This document shows positions 21,561-30,051 of a DNA stretch of 64,000 bases, piece by piece. The notes under the pieces are model-generated. The model made no database searches. It was given only the letters and a program-made list of their open reading frames with translations, and was not told the origin of the DNA. The first letter of the stretch is position 1, and each line of letters begins with the position of its first letter. The translations under genes were made by a program, and so were the position numbers. The DNA is from JADLFV01 sp964471555. GTDB lineage: Bacteria; Planctomycetota; Phycisphaerae; Phycisphaerales; Phycisphaeraceae. The stretch lies in NCBI GenBank assembly GCA_964471555.1, contig CAYYGM010000001.1, forward strand, positions 55,824 through 119,823. Reading direction: 5' to 3'.

Positions 21561-22781
21561 ATGATGAAACTGAGACTGTTGCTTGCGTACGTGGTGGTGT
21601 TTGCAATTGGCATCGCGGTTCAGGCTGCGACATTCGAATCGCAGACCACGCAGTTCAACGGCGTCACCGTGCCCGGGCAGGTCGTAGCCCACAGCCCGGC
21701 CGCCAGCGGCATCTTCTTCGGCTCACCGGCCATCGCCGTCCTGCCCGACGGGCGCTACGTCATCTCGCACAACCTGGCCGGCCCCAATCGCCCCAAGCCC
21801 AGCCAAACCTGGGTCTATCGCTCAGCCGATCGCGGCCGGACCTGGAACAAGATCGCCGTCATCCCCATGTACTGGACCACGCTGTTTGTTCACCGTGACA
21901 ATCTTTATGCCATCGGCACCAGCGATTCCTACGGCAACTGGGTCATCTGCAAATCCACCGACGGCGGCGAAACCTGGACCACGCCGACCGATGAACATCA
22001 CGGCCTGCTCCTCCGCGGCGATCCCGACACGCTGGGCTATCACACCGGCTCGGTCCCGGTCGTCGTCCATGATGGGCGCATCTGGCGGGCCCTGGAAGAC
22101 AACGGCAGCGGCGGCCCCTGGCCCAACCACTTTCGGGCCGGCGTCTGCAGCGCACCGGAGGATGCTGACCTGCTGCAAGCGAGCAACTGGACCTTCAGCA
22201 ACATGATCGAAAAGGATGTCAACTGGCTGCCCAATGCCGGGTTCATCGGCTGGCTGGAGGGCAACGTGGTGGTCGATCCCGACGGCCACGTGGTCAACGT
22301 GCTGCGCATCGACACCGACAACGGCCAACCCGAGAAAGCCGCCATCATGCGCGTGCAGGATCCCAGCACTGTCACCTTCGATCCCGAGCAAGACATCATT
22401 GACATGCCCGGCGGCGGCAAGCTGTTCACCATCCGCTTCAATGAAAGCACTCAAAGCTACTGGACGCTGGCCAACATCATCACCGACGAAAACTACGACC
22501 CCAACGTCAAAGCCAACCGCATCCGCGACATCCTCGCCCTGCTGGAATCCAAAGACCTGCGCCACTGGGAGATTCGCCGCGAGTTGCTCAAGGACACTTC
22601 CGACGTCAAGAACATCGGCTTCCACTACTTCAACTGGCAGTTCGACGGCCGCGACATCATCGGCGTCGCCCGCACCGCCTATCCTGATGGCATGGGCGGA
22701 GCCGCCCGCTATCACGACGCCAACTTCTTCAACTTCTATCGCTTTGCGAATGTGCTGCCGGCAGCGCAAACGGGTCGCTGA
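21561..22781 (+). CDS. Secreted sialidase-like (BNR/Asp-box) protein, second copy
   Basis: A 406-residue exported protein: a signal peptide (MMKLRLLLAYVVVFAIGIAVQA) followed by propeller repeats with Asp-boxes (RSADRGRTW, KSTDGGETW). It is a paralogue of the protein at 9333-10649, with matching blocks such as the PDGRYVISHNLAG segment near the start. AGGAG precedes the tandem ATGATG; either ATG (21561 or 21564) could be used. Probable glycan-directed hydrolase or binding protein; substrate unknown. Its 3' end overlaps the convergent acyltransferase gene by 53 bp, so no terminator fits between them. Confidence 0.8.
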   Translation: MMKLRLLLAYVVVFAIGIAVQAATFESQTTQFNGVTVPGQVVAHSPAASGIFFGSPAIAVLPDGRYVISHNLAGPNRPKPSQTWVYRSADRGRTWNKIAVIPMYWTTLFVHRDNLYAIGTSDSYGNWVICKSTDGGETWTTPTDEHHGLLLRGDPDTLGYHTGSVPVVVHDGRIWRALEDNGSGGPWPNHFRAGVCSAPEDADLLQASNWTFSNMIEKDVNWLPNAGFIGWLEGNVVVDPDGHVVNVLRIDTDNGQPEKAAIMRVQDPSTVTFDPEQDIIDMPGGGKLFTIRFNESTQSYWTLANIITDENYDPNVKANRIRDILALLESKDLRHWEIRRELLKDTSDVKNIGFHYFNWQFDGRDIIGVARTAYPDGMGGAARYHDANFFNFYRFANVLPAAQTGR

Positions 22782-23844
22782 GCGATTCGGCCTCGATGGC
22801 GCGTACTCGAGGCTCGATTGTCGATGCATCAAGTGGCCCTGCCGCGCCGTCGGCAACGAACGTCGGCGTTTTTCGATGAACCCATCGCAGCAAGGGGCGC
22901 TCGATCAGATAAAACGAAACCGTGGCGACGGCGAACGCGGCTGGTATGACCAGCCACAGAGACACCGTGCCGAGTATTCCGTTGTAAATCGGAAAGTGAT
23001 ACAGGTAGAGGCCGTAGCTGATCTTCCCCATCCACCGCAATGGCGGCCACGAAAACAGTCGCGGCAGAACCAGCACGCTGATGAGGAACATACCCGTAGC
23101 CGCCACCATGCGGCCGATCAGCACGTTGAACTCCTGCAATGGGAAGTTTGCCACTGTGGCGGGCCCCAGGAAATACACAACTGCCCCGACGGCGAACAAC
23201 CCCATCCCGCCAAGGCCCCAATGCCTGCTCTTGCGCCACTGAGGCTCGTAGTAAGCAAGCAGACAGCCACTGAGCAGGGAGCAGGCACGAAAAAACGTGT
23301 TCGCGTGCATTTGGTAAGCCGCATAATTTCCCCATCCCCAGGCCGCACAGAACTGCCGGTATACCAGCGAAACCACGATGATGACGATCAGCATGCGGCC
23401 TGCAATGCGGCGCGACGTGTTGAAGCTCATGAAAGTCACCACGAGCGGCCAGATGAGATAAAAGTGTTCCTCGACACACAATGACCACGTATGGATCAGT
23501 GCAGGAGTTGTCGTGGTGGGCGGCATGAAGTTGTAGGTGTAGGTCAAGGTATACAGATAGCCCTTGAAGCCGAACGAGAGCCCGACCGCCAGCAGAGTCA
23601 GATAGTAGATTGGAAAAATACGCACCGCGCGGCGAGCCAGAAACGTACGCAGCGGGATCGCATGCTGTTTGTTGTAAAGAAGGATGCGGGTGATGAGAAA
23701 ACCCGACAGGACGAAGAACAAATCAACCCCGAAATCACCCGCTCCGCTTCGTATGGTGGAAGGCAGATGCCCAAAAAGAACCAGCAGGATTGCCAAGCCT
23801 CTCAGGCCGTCAAGCGATGGAATGACCTCGCGTTGCGTCTGCAT
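22729..23844 (-). CDS. Acyltransferase family 3 membrane protein
   Basis: A 371-residue integral membrane protein of the OafA/NodX acyltransferase family, which O-acylates cell-surface sugars. The N-terminal signature IPSLDGLRGLAILLVLFGH contains the conserved catalytic-type His, followed by GVDLFFVLSGFLITRILL. About ten hydrophobic segments span the rest. WSLCVEEHFYLIWPLVV is a second conserved block. The ATG at 23844 is chosen so that the protein begins shortly before the first membrane helix; an in-frame ATG ten codons earlier is possible. The C-terminus overlaps the convergent sialidase-like gene. Acyl donor and acceptor are not known. Confidence 0.9.
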   Translation of the reverse strand: MQTQREVIPSLDGLRGLAILLVLFGHLPSTIRSGAGDFGVDLFFVLSGFLITRILLYNKQHAIPLRTFLARRAVRIFPIYYLTLLAVGLSFGFKGYLYTLTYTYNFMPPTTTTPALIHTWSLCVEEHFYLIWPLVVTFMSFNTSRRIAGRMLIVIIVVSLVYRQFCAAWGWGNYAAYQMHANTFFRACSLLSGCLLAYYEPQWRKSRHWGLGGMGLFAVGAVVYFLGPATVANFPLQEFNVLIGRMVAATGMFLISVLVLPRLFSWPPLRWMGKISYGLYLYHFPIYNGILGTVSLWLVIPAAFAVATVSFYLIERPLLRWVHRKTPTFVADGAAGPLDASTIEPRVRAIEAESLSDPFALPAAHSQSDRS

Positions 23845-23937
23845 ACAGTCCCCGATGATGGGAACATCGTACATCAGAACACCCGCCTGATGTCAGCGGT
23901 GGAACTGCCCCTTTGGAACAGAATGGGGAAGCTGCAT

Positions 23938-23943
23938 TACCAT
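23938..23943 (+). promoter_or_regulatory. -10 box for a leaderless transcript
   Basis: TACCAT lies 6 nt before the ATG of the CPBP protein at 23950. Confidence 0.5.
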
Positions 23944-23949
23944 ACATCC

Positions 23950-24690
23950 ATGAGCGCAAACGGTTCGAGTCAACATGTCGCGAAATTGAGACAACCCTTG
24001 TTGGCGCTGCTGCTGCTGGTGCCCGCGCCGACGCTGGGCGTGCTCGGGGCCATGCTCTGGTTTACCGATTCGATCATCGGGCAGGCGATGTGGGCGGTGA
24101 GCAAGGTCTGGATCATGGCTCTGCCGCTGGCGTGGCTGTTGTGGGTCGATCGCTCCTGGATCAGCGTGTCGCCTATCCCGCGCAAGCAGATGCGCAGCGC
24201 GCTGATCGCAGCCAACGTCACCGGCGTGTTGATCTTCGCGTTGATTCTGGGCGGTTACTATCTGTTCGGCCGCAACTGGATGGACCTCGATGCGGTAAGG
24301 GCACACCTGACCAGCGTCGGGCTCGACAGTGTGCCGCTGTACCTGGCGATGTGCGTGTTCTGGATCGCAGTCAACAGTGCGGTGGAAGAGTATGTCTGGC
24401 GCTGGTTCGTTTACACGAGGCTGGCGGCGCTGCTGCCGGCCGGGGCGGCGGTGATCGCGGCGGGCCTGGCGTTCACGCTGCACCACGTGTTCGCATTGGG
24501 CCTCAACTTCCAGTGGGACTGGCGGATCGTAGCGCTGGCCAGCACGGGCGTGTTCGTCGGCGGTGTCACCTGGTCGATCCTCTATGCCGTCTATCGCAGC
24601 GTCTGGCCCGGGTGGATCAGCCACGCCTGGGCGGACCTGGCGATCTTCATCATCGGCTACCAGTTGCTCTTCAGCGCCCCCGGAATGTGA
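23950..24690 (+). CDS. CPBP-family intramembrane metalloprotease-like protein
   Basis: A 246-residue polytopic membrane protein of the CPBP (CAAX protease/bacteriocin-processing, Abi) family. The diagnostic motifs are present: EEYVWRW (EExxxR) at residue ~155 and FTLHHVFAL (FxxxH) about 35 residues later, followed by a third motif near GVTWSILYAVYRSVWPGWISHAWADL. About seven hydrophobic segments are visible. The start is taken at ATG 23950, six bases after TACCAT; the longer frame upstream overlaps the acyltransferase gene and is not credible. Known members process peptides or lipoproteins at the membrane; the target here is unknown. Confidence 0.85.
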   Translation: MSANGSSQHVAKLRQPLLALLLLVPAPTLGVLGAMLWFTDSIIGQAMWAVSKVWIMALPLAWLLWVDRSWISVSPIPRKQMRSALIAANVTGVLIFALILGGYYLFGRNWMDLDAVRAHLTSVGLDSVPLYLAMCVFWIAVNSAVEEYVWRWFVYTRLAALLPAGAAVIAAGLAFTLHHVFALGLNFQWDWRIVALASTGVFVGGVTWSILYAVYRSVWPGWISHAWADLAIFIIGYQLLFSAPGM

Positions 24691-24713
24691 TGTTGACGTC
24701 ATCCATCGGTGCT

Positions 24714-24739
24714 GTTTAGCGGGCGAGCTTGCTCGCCCA
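24714..24739. repeat. REP-like palindrome, family 1, single copy
   Basis: GTTTAGC followed by the stem GGGCGAGC/GCTCGCCC. One of five related loci in the window (see 31085, 33443, 45647, 54509), with covarying stem bases. Confidence 0.85.
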
Positions 24740-24761
24740 TTCTTCGCCACTCAACGCCCAG

Positions 24762-24801
24762 TAAAACAACCAAGGCCCGCTCCCCTCCGAACGGGCCTTG
24801 G
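24762..24801 (-). terminator. Terminator of the Asn-rich surface protein gene
   Basis: CCAAGGCCCG and CGGGCCTTGG form a perfect 10-bp stem with a 12-nt loop. On the minus strand it is followed by TTGTTTTAC. It lies 30 bp after the stop of the gene at 24832. Confidence 0.85.
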
Positions 24802-24831
24802 TGATCTTGTTGAAGGTGGACGAATCCAGCT

Positions 24832-25347
24832 TCAGAAGGTCTCTTCAATTTCCTGGCGACCGCGACGCAGTGTCCGCATGGCAGCCAGACCGCCCAGCAG
24901 GCTCATGCCCGCCCAGGCCGCCACGGGTGACGGCACCGCATGGCACTCGGGTTTGTCACCGCCGCACTTAGGCCAGTCGTGACCGCCGCACTTGGGCCAG
25001 TCGTTCCGGTCGTGATCGCGGTTCCAATCCCAGCAATTGTTGTTCGACCAGTCGCTGCACTTGGGCGTATAGTCGCCGCAGTCGTACTTCGGCCAATCGC
25101 AATCGAAGGTCGAGCCGCCGCGGTACTGGTTGCTGCCGTAGCAGTTGTTGTTGAAGCTGTAGTTGTTGAAGCAGTTGTTGAACGACTCGTGCTGGTAGTC
25201 GTACGGGTTGCCCTGGTACCCGCCGCTGTAGTGGTTGTAGTTGTTGAAGCTGTAGTTGTGGCTGGAGCGGGCGTGAGCTGAGGACGCGCCCAGGGCCAGA
25301 ACAGCCGCGGCAAACAGGGCGATGCTGAACGTGCGAAGTGCGGACAT
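24832..25347 (-). CDS. Asn/Tyr/Gly-rich exported protein with PEP-CTERM-like end
   Basis: A 171-residue protein of unusual composition. A signal peptide (MSALRTFSIALFAAAVLALGASSAHA) is followed by ~55 residues rich in Asn, Tyr, Ser, Gly and Phe. A Cys/Trp/Asp-rich stretch comes next, with two DWPKCGG repeats. It ends VPSPVAAWAGMSLLGGLAAMRTLRRGRQE, which resembles a PEP-CTERM signal (VPSP in place of VPEP, one hydrophobic helix, basic tail). AAGGAG six bases before the ATG at 25347 decides this start. The Asn/Tyr-rich part looks like a prion-like or amyloid-forming surface protein; this is inference from composition. I do not recognise a homologue. Confidence 0.75.
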   Translation of the reverse strand: MSALRTFSIALFAAAVLALGASSAHARSSHNYSFNNYNHYSGGYQGNPYDYQHESFNNCFNNYSFNNNCYGSNQYRGGSTFDCDWPKYDCGDYTPKCSDWSNNNCWDWNRDHDRNDWPKCGGHDWPKCGGDKPECHAVPSPVAAWAGMSLLGGLAAMRTLRRGRQEIEETF

Positions 25348-25512
25348 GATGCTCTCCTTGCGGTTCATGGTTGAACGAGTGAGCAAGCAAGCCCGATGGG
25401 TCGGCATTTTCAAGCTGACAGTCCAACATTCGCCGCGGAACGCCTCCAGTTGTGGCGCAACTGCTGGCAAGGCAAGATGGGAAAGTCCGAAAATTGATAT
25501 GATGTCCCACCT

Positions 25513-26169
25513 ATGGACCACAATCCCCGCAACGTCATCTGCAACCGCATCACCGACTCCGGCCTGGTGGCCATCATCCGTGCCGACAGCCACGAAGGTT
25601 TGATCGACACTTGCCGTGCCCTGCAGCAGGGCGGCATCACCGTGGCTGAGATCACCATGACCACGCCCGGTGCTTTGGAAGCCATCGCCGCCGCCCGCAA
25701 AGCCTTCGGCAATGACTACCTCATCGGCGTCGGCAGCGTCCTCGACGGCGACACCGCCCGCCGGGCCATCGATGCCGGCGCCGAGTTCGTCGTCAGCCCC
25801 GTCACCCGGCAGGATGTGATCGAAGCCTCGCACGAGCTCGGCAAGCCTGTGATGCCCGGCTGCTTCACCCCCAGCGAGATCTACAACGCCACCGCGCTGG
25901 GTGCTGACCTGATCAAAGTCTTCCCCGCCAATCACCTGGGACCCAAGTATTTCAAGGATATTTTGGCCCCCATGCCGCAGTTGAAGCTCACGCCCACCGG
26001 CGGCGTCGACCTGACGACGATCCTCGATTGGTTCGCCGCCGGCGCCAAAGCCCTCGGCTGCGGATCGGCCCTGGTCAAGAAGGACATGATCAAGAGCAGG
26101 AACTGGCAGGGCCTGACCGACCTGGCCGCGCAGTTCGTCGCCAAGGTCAAAGAAGCGCGGCAGAAGTAA
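25513..26169 (+). CDS. eda: 2-dehydro-3-deoxy-phosphogluconate (KDPG) aldolase
   Basis: A 218-residue class I aldolase cleaving KDPG to pyruvate and glyceraldehyde 3-phosphate (Entner-Doudoroff pathway, and sugar-acid catabolism). The catalytic Glu is in VAEITMTTP, the glycine-rich GVGSVLDGDTARRAIDAGAEFVVSP is intact, and the Schiff-base lysine sits in LIKVFPANHLGP. The phosphate loop is KLTPTGGV. Length is normal. A TATGAT box ends nine bases before the ATG and no Shine-Dalgarno is visible, so the mRNA leader is very short. No Entner-Doudoroff dehydratase is adjacent. Confidence 0.92.
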   Translation: MDHNPRNVICNRITDSGLVAIIRADSHEGLIDTCRALQQGGITVAEITMTTPGALEAIAAARKAFGNDYLIGVGSVLDGDTARRAIDAGAEFVVSPVTRQDVIEASHELGKPVMPGCFTPSEIYNATALGADLIKVFPANHLGPKYFKDILAPMPQLKLTPTGGVDLTTILDWFAAGAKALGCGSALVKKDMIKSRNWQGLTDLAAQFVAKVKEARQK

Positions 26170-26776
26170 GCCACCGATCGTTGCCCGCTCCCTGATCAGC
26201 ACCGCCGCGCGCCACGACCTGCAACAACCACACCAACTCATCGAGCCCAGCCACCCCGGCTGGGTTTGTTTCTTGATTGAAGACCACCAGCGCGCACAAA
26301 CCTTGCGCCGGCGCCCGGCAGCGAAAATGTCGCGCTCGAAAAATCAGCACTTACGAACGTTTTGCCTCCGCGCCAAAATCAGCACCTCGATTTTTGAAAC
26401 GTGAGAGGCGGTCGCGCACAAACGTTGCGCTGAAACTGGACGGTTTGAGCCATGTTTGTGCGCGCCGCCGGACAAAAAATCCGCCCTGGCGCGATGGGAT
26501 GCGGGGTGCCAATGGCCATTTCATGATATGGCGATGTCTCGCGCGCACACAGGTGACGCAAGCCCGTCCGCAAGTGCCCGCAGGCCTTCAGCAGGCGCCA
26601 ACCCCGCGCACAATGCGGGCGGCCCGGGGAATGCACGAAGCGTTTGTGGGAGCAGGCTTTAACCTGCCCCGCGCGCACAAACCTTGCGCTGGCATTTGGG
26701 GATGGGATAAGGATGGAGACTTGTTTGGATCCCCCGGAAGGGCTCGACAAGGACTTCATCCTTGCCGGGCTTCGGT
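26170..26776. other. Gene-free stretch with short repeats
   Basis: No convincing gene. Three copies of the 17-mer GCGCACAAACSTTGCGC (26292-26308, 26414-26430, 26673-26689) and partial forms near 26453 and 26603 recur here. ATCAGCAC occurs twice near 26343 and 26380. The stretch ends at the inverted repeat that flanks the HEPN-like gene. Confidence 0.6.
26731..26770. repeat. 40-bp inverted repeat, left copy, flanking the HEPN-like gene
   Basis: Begins CCCCCGGAAGGGCTCG and ends TCCTTGCCGGGC. It matches the reverse complement of 28284-28323 at 36 of 40 positions. The two copies bracket a single gene of lower G+C. Confidence 0.8.
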
Positions 26777-28189
26777 CTATTGGTCTGCCTCCGCGTGATT
26801 CCAAGGCACTGGTTCAACCTCACCTATCCGGCTTGGTTTGGAGCGAAGACGATTGGAGTATTGGCCGCTATAACCTGCGATATGCAATATTGCTAATTCG
26901 ATATACCAGAGAGACAACATGCAGACCTCATAAAACGAGTCTGGCGGAAGTCTGCTTGGGTTTCCGGGGTGAACAAGTTGATTGCGAATACTGGTAATTG
27001 CGTCGGGGCCATCTTCCCAAGGCCGTCCGCGCTTGCTGTGTAAGGCGCTCATGTGATTTGGTATGTCTTTGGGGATGCCACACGACGAGAGCAATAGCCG
27101 CAGTCGGTCTGCGGCCGACAGCCCCTTCCGTGTAAATGCGTTAGACGACACCATGCGTTTTGATTGCACGCAGTGCGTCCAAGCAAGTATTTCCAATGCG
27201 GTTTGTGCGAGGATAAGTCTGGCATCAACACCAAGGCCTTCTTGAGAGACGTTTGCTGCGATGTATGAGTAAATCGCGTGGGATAATGGTTCATTCCACA
27301 AAGGGGTATTCCATAGTCTGACGAAGCCAGGAAATACATCCTGAAGCATCGTTCCATGGTGGGGATCAAACCAGGAGAAAGAACTGGTCCAGATATCCCG
27401 GTGTGCCCAACGCATGCCCCAATCCTCCCATGATACCTGTGCGTTTGCATCGTAGGCACGAGTGAATGCCAAGCCGGCCCATCTTCCTATGGCAAACGAT
27501 AGGAAGTGACACAGAAGTCTAAGCTGTTGTTGTAGATCCTTTGAAGAAAACAATTCCGAGTCGGTTCGGACAACTTTGATCATGTGTGTGAGGAAGAAAC
27601 CTCCAGCCTGTCTCAACTTCTTGTATCGTTCTGCGGTGTCGTGTAATGCAGCCAGTGTGAATTGCCATCCAGCATGTTCCAGATGAGCACGGCCGCAACG
27701 AGTGGAACTCTGGAGAGTGGACGATGTGGTAGTAGCTGACTCGCTAATGTAGTCCGATGTTCCAAAAAAATCTGGAAAGTTGAATAGATGGCATACTGCT
27801 TCGTGTAAGTGATCAGTATCTGGCGACAGGATTACGGGAGACCGTTTTGGTGTCATTTCAATGAGGCTGTTAACCCTTGGGGTAAAATTTCTTTGCGTCG
27901 TGATGACGGGTATTGTCACGCCACGATCCTTGAACTCAACACAATCTTTATCAGCGGTATTGTTCTGCGTGGCCCAAGACTGAAAGGCTGTCTCTGTGTC
28001 CGCTTCTATATTGTGGGTGACAAAACGAATTGAATCTCTTGGTGTAAATCGCATTTCAGCTTCAATTAAACATTCTTTATCGAGGCTGCCACTGATGATT
28101 CGTGCCCGATGGGAGCCCAGCGGAATCGGCGCATTGGGGGCGTCTTGTTGATAAATGGGGTCAATCAAATTTCCAGATACTGTCTCCAT
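26777..28189 (-). CDS. HEPN-domain-like protein in an A+T-richer island
   Basis: A 470-residue protein with no signal peptide or membrane helix. The N-terminal ~150 residues look beta-rich. The C-terminal half is helical and contains SIRNQLVHP with Arg402 and His407, the R-x4-H motif of HEPN ribonuclease domains. The layout (beta N-terminus, helical C-terminus with RNxxVHP) resembles ApeA/YopA-type HEPN proteins, some of which act in abortive phage defence. Base composition is clearly lower in G+C than the neighbours, codon use differs, and 40-bp inverted repeats bracket it. This suggests acquisition by transfer. The family assignment rests on the motif and layout and is uncertain. Confidence 0.55.
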   Translation of the reverse strand: METVSGNLIDPIYQQDAPNAPIPLGSHRARIISGSLDKECLIEAEMRFTPRDSIRFVTHNIEADTETAFQSWATQNNTADKDCVEFKDRGVTIPVITTQRNFTPRVNSLIEMTPKRSPVILSPDTDHLHEAVCHLFNFPDFFGTSDYISESATTTSSTLQSSTRCGRAHLEHAGWQFTLAALHDTAERYKKLRQAGGFFLTHMIKVVRTDSELFSSKDLQQQLRLLCHFLSFAIGRWAGLAFTRAYDANAQVSWEDWGMRWAHRDIWTSSFSWFDPHHGTMLQDVFPGFVRLWNTPLWNEPLSHAIYSYIAANVSQEGLGVDARLILAQTALEILAWTHCVQSKRMVSSNAFTRKGLSAADRLRLLLSSCGIPKDIPNHMSALHSKRGRPWEDGPDAITSIRNQLVHPGNPSRLPPDSFYEVCMLSLWYIELAILHIAGYSGQYSNRLRSKPSRIGEVEPVPWNHAEADQ

Positions 28190-28283
28190 ACCTTGTTTTC
28201 CGGAATGATCGTGAGAATGGGTAACGAATATGATAGATCATACATCCATCGCGGTCGGATGAGGCGATTGGCAACATCATCAG

Positions 28284-28323
28284 GCCCGGCAAGGACGAAG
28301 TCCGGGCCGAGCCCTTCCGGGGG
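28284..28323. repeat. 40-bp inverted repeat, right copy
   Basis: Reverse-complement partner (36 of 40 positions) of 26731-26770, on the other side of the HEPN-like gene. Confidence 0.8.
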
Positions 28324-28437
28324 GCTGCGACGTTCTCGTCGCAGAATGAGATGAACCATCATGTTGCAGAATTGGGGGTGCTACCTGTGCATGCGACGTC
28401 TGACAGCAACCATAGAACATGCTGTGAATCACATGCT

Positions 28438-28473
28438 GGCTGTTATTAGATTTCTAGAAAACTAATAACAGCC
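28438..28473. repeat. 36-bp A+T-rich palindrome, copy 1
   Basis: A palindrome centred on TTTCTAGAAA, flanked by CTGTTATTAG arms, with one mismatch. It is nearly identical to 51859-51894. It lies 50 bp downstream of the panB stop, after a C-rich stretch on the minus strand. Confidence 0.8.
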
Positions 28474-28522
28474 AGAGGCGGACTTGTGGGGTTGGGAGGG
28501 GTGGTGAGTGGTCGTTGTGGGG

Positions 28523-29410
28523 TTAATGCGGCGCGGGTGCGTCGGGGGTGTCGAGGGTGGGCGCATCGGCCGCCGGGTGCATGTGGTAGGGGTGGTTGTC
28601 TTTGAGGTATTGGCCGGTGCGGACCAGGTCGAGCCATTTGTGGGCGGCGGTGGTGAGCCAGGTGGCGCCGTCGGTGATGGGTTCGGCGAAGCTGGGGTGA
28701 TGGTCAGTGAGGCCGAGCAGATCCTGGAGGATGAGCACGTGGCCGTGGCAGGCGGGGCCGGCGCCGCAGCCGATCAGGGGGATGCGCACGCGCTCGACGA
28801 TGCGCTGGGCGGTTTCAGCGGTGGACTGTTCCAGCAGCAGCATGGCGCAGCCGGCGTCTTCCAACTGAAGCGCCAGTTCAACCAGTTGATCAATACTTCC
28901 GGGGGTGCGGCCGGCGACGACGGGTACGCCGACCTGTTGGGTGCGTTGCGGACGCCAGCCGATGTGAGCGCAGGTGGGGATGCCGGCCCGGGTGAGTTTG
29001 CGCATCAGGTCGATGAAGGGTGGGCCGACTTCGAGTTTGACGATGTCGGCGTTGGCATCGGAGAGGAAGCGGCCGGCGTTGTGAATCGCTTCGGCGTCGT
29101 CGGCCTGATAGCTCATGAAGGGCATGTCGCCCATGAGAAAACAATCGGGCGCGCCGCGACGGACGGCGGCGGTGAGCATGAGCATTTGCGTGAGACTGAC
29201 CTGCGTGGTGTTCTCGTAGCCGAAGATCATCTGGGCAGCGGAGTCGCCCACGAGCAGCGCGGGGATGCCGGCCCGGGCCAGCCAGCGTGCGGTGGTGGCG
29301 TCGTAACAGGTGAGCATGGCGATCTTGTCACCGTTGCGGGCCATGCGTCGAATGGTGGAAAGCGTGACGCGGGCGCTTACCTGGTTTTTCCGGCTTTCCT
29401 CTTTTGACAT
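28523..29410 (-). CDS. panB: 3-methyl-2-oxobutanoate hydroxymethyltransferase
   Basis: A 295-residue enzyme of pantothenate (coenzyme A) synthesis, transferring a hydroxymethyl group from methylene-tetrahydrofolate to alpha-ketoisovalerate. The family blocks are visible: IAMLTCYDATTARWLARAGIPALLVGDSA, FLMGDMPFMSYQ, KLEVGPP, the substrate-binding HIGWRPQ, and IGCGAGPACHGHVLILQDLLGL. Length is normal for the family, with a short disordered Pro/Ala/Asp tail. A GATACT box five bases before the ATG suggests a leaderless or very short-leader mRNA. No panC or panD lies nearby. Confidence 0.92.
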   Translation of the reverse strand: MSKEESRKNQVSARVTLSTIRRMARNGDKIAMLTCYDATTARWLARAGIPALLVGDSAAQMIFGYENTTQVSLTQMLMLTAAVRRGAPDCFLMGDMPFMSYQADDAEAIHNAGRFLSDANADIVKLEVGPPFIDLMRKLTRAGIPTCAHIGWRPQRTQQVGVPVVAGRTPGSIDQLVELALQLEDAGCAMLLLEQSTAETAQRIVERVRIPLIGCGAGPACHGHVLILQDLLGLTDHHPSFAEPITDGATWLTTAAHKWLDLVRTGQYLKDNHPYHMHPAADAPTLDTPDAPAPH

Positions 29411-30051
29411 CGAAAAGTATCCATGAGCACAAATTGTCCCGCCAAACCATCGAATCGCGCAGGGTGAACAATTATACTCCTGATACTGCGGCGACGCGGT
29501 GAAATGCCCGAGGGAGAGGCGGCAGGCATTTCATGTTGGGTTGTGGGAGACTGCGGATTGCATCGGTTTGCGGAATGGTCGCGCTCACGCTGCGCCGGCA
29601 ACGAAGGTGAGTTGAGGACTGACCACGGTGGAACTGCGACGGCGGGGGTGAAGACGGCACAGGCGGACGTGAAGGGTGCGGAGGATGTCATATCAATACC
29701 ACAACAAACCCATGCTTCAGGGCATGCCGAGTTCAGTCGGTATACCGGCCGGTACGCATGCCAGCTCAAGCTGGCACGCCCAGGGTTTTTTCGCAAACCG
29801 TATGAGTTGCGGAACGGCGCGGCAGTCTTGCGGCGTTGGGTTGCGGGGGCGGAATCTGCACATTGTTTCTCACTGGTGTGAGAAGATGTGTGAGGAGATC
29901 ATTGACCTTGCAACAGTGGGTGCCACGGCCGCGTGCGGCCGTGCTGTGCCGCAACATACGAACGATCGCCACGGCCGGCGCGCGGCCGTGGCACCCTGCT
30001 GACACATATTCTTAACTGGCGGCCGGCGGCGGTGACGCTATCGTGTCGCAC
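29411..30051. other. Gene-free stretch with a cluster of palindromes
   Basis: No credible gene. It holds TACCGGCCGGTA (29743-29754), TGCCAGCTCAAGCTGGCA (29759-29776) and a perfect 15-bp inverted repeat, GGTGCCACGGCCGCG at 29919-29933 with its complement at 29981-29995. The last could form a long hairpin upstream of the LOG gene. Confidence 0.6.
30039..30044 (+). promoter_or_regulatory. -10 box for a leaderless transcript
   Basis: TATCGT lies 7 nt before the ATG of the LOG protein at 30052. Confidence 0.5.

Noticed and set aside
26277..26798. 173-codon open frame in the repeat stretch
   Set aside because: Its translation is dominated by the GCGCACAAAC repeats and lacks family features.
29504..29881. 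125-codon open frame before the LOG gene
   Set aside because: No domain, no ribosome site, and it overlaps several palindromes.
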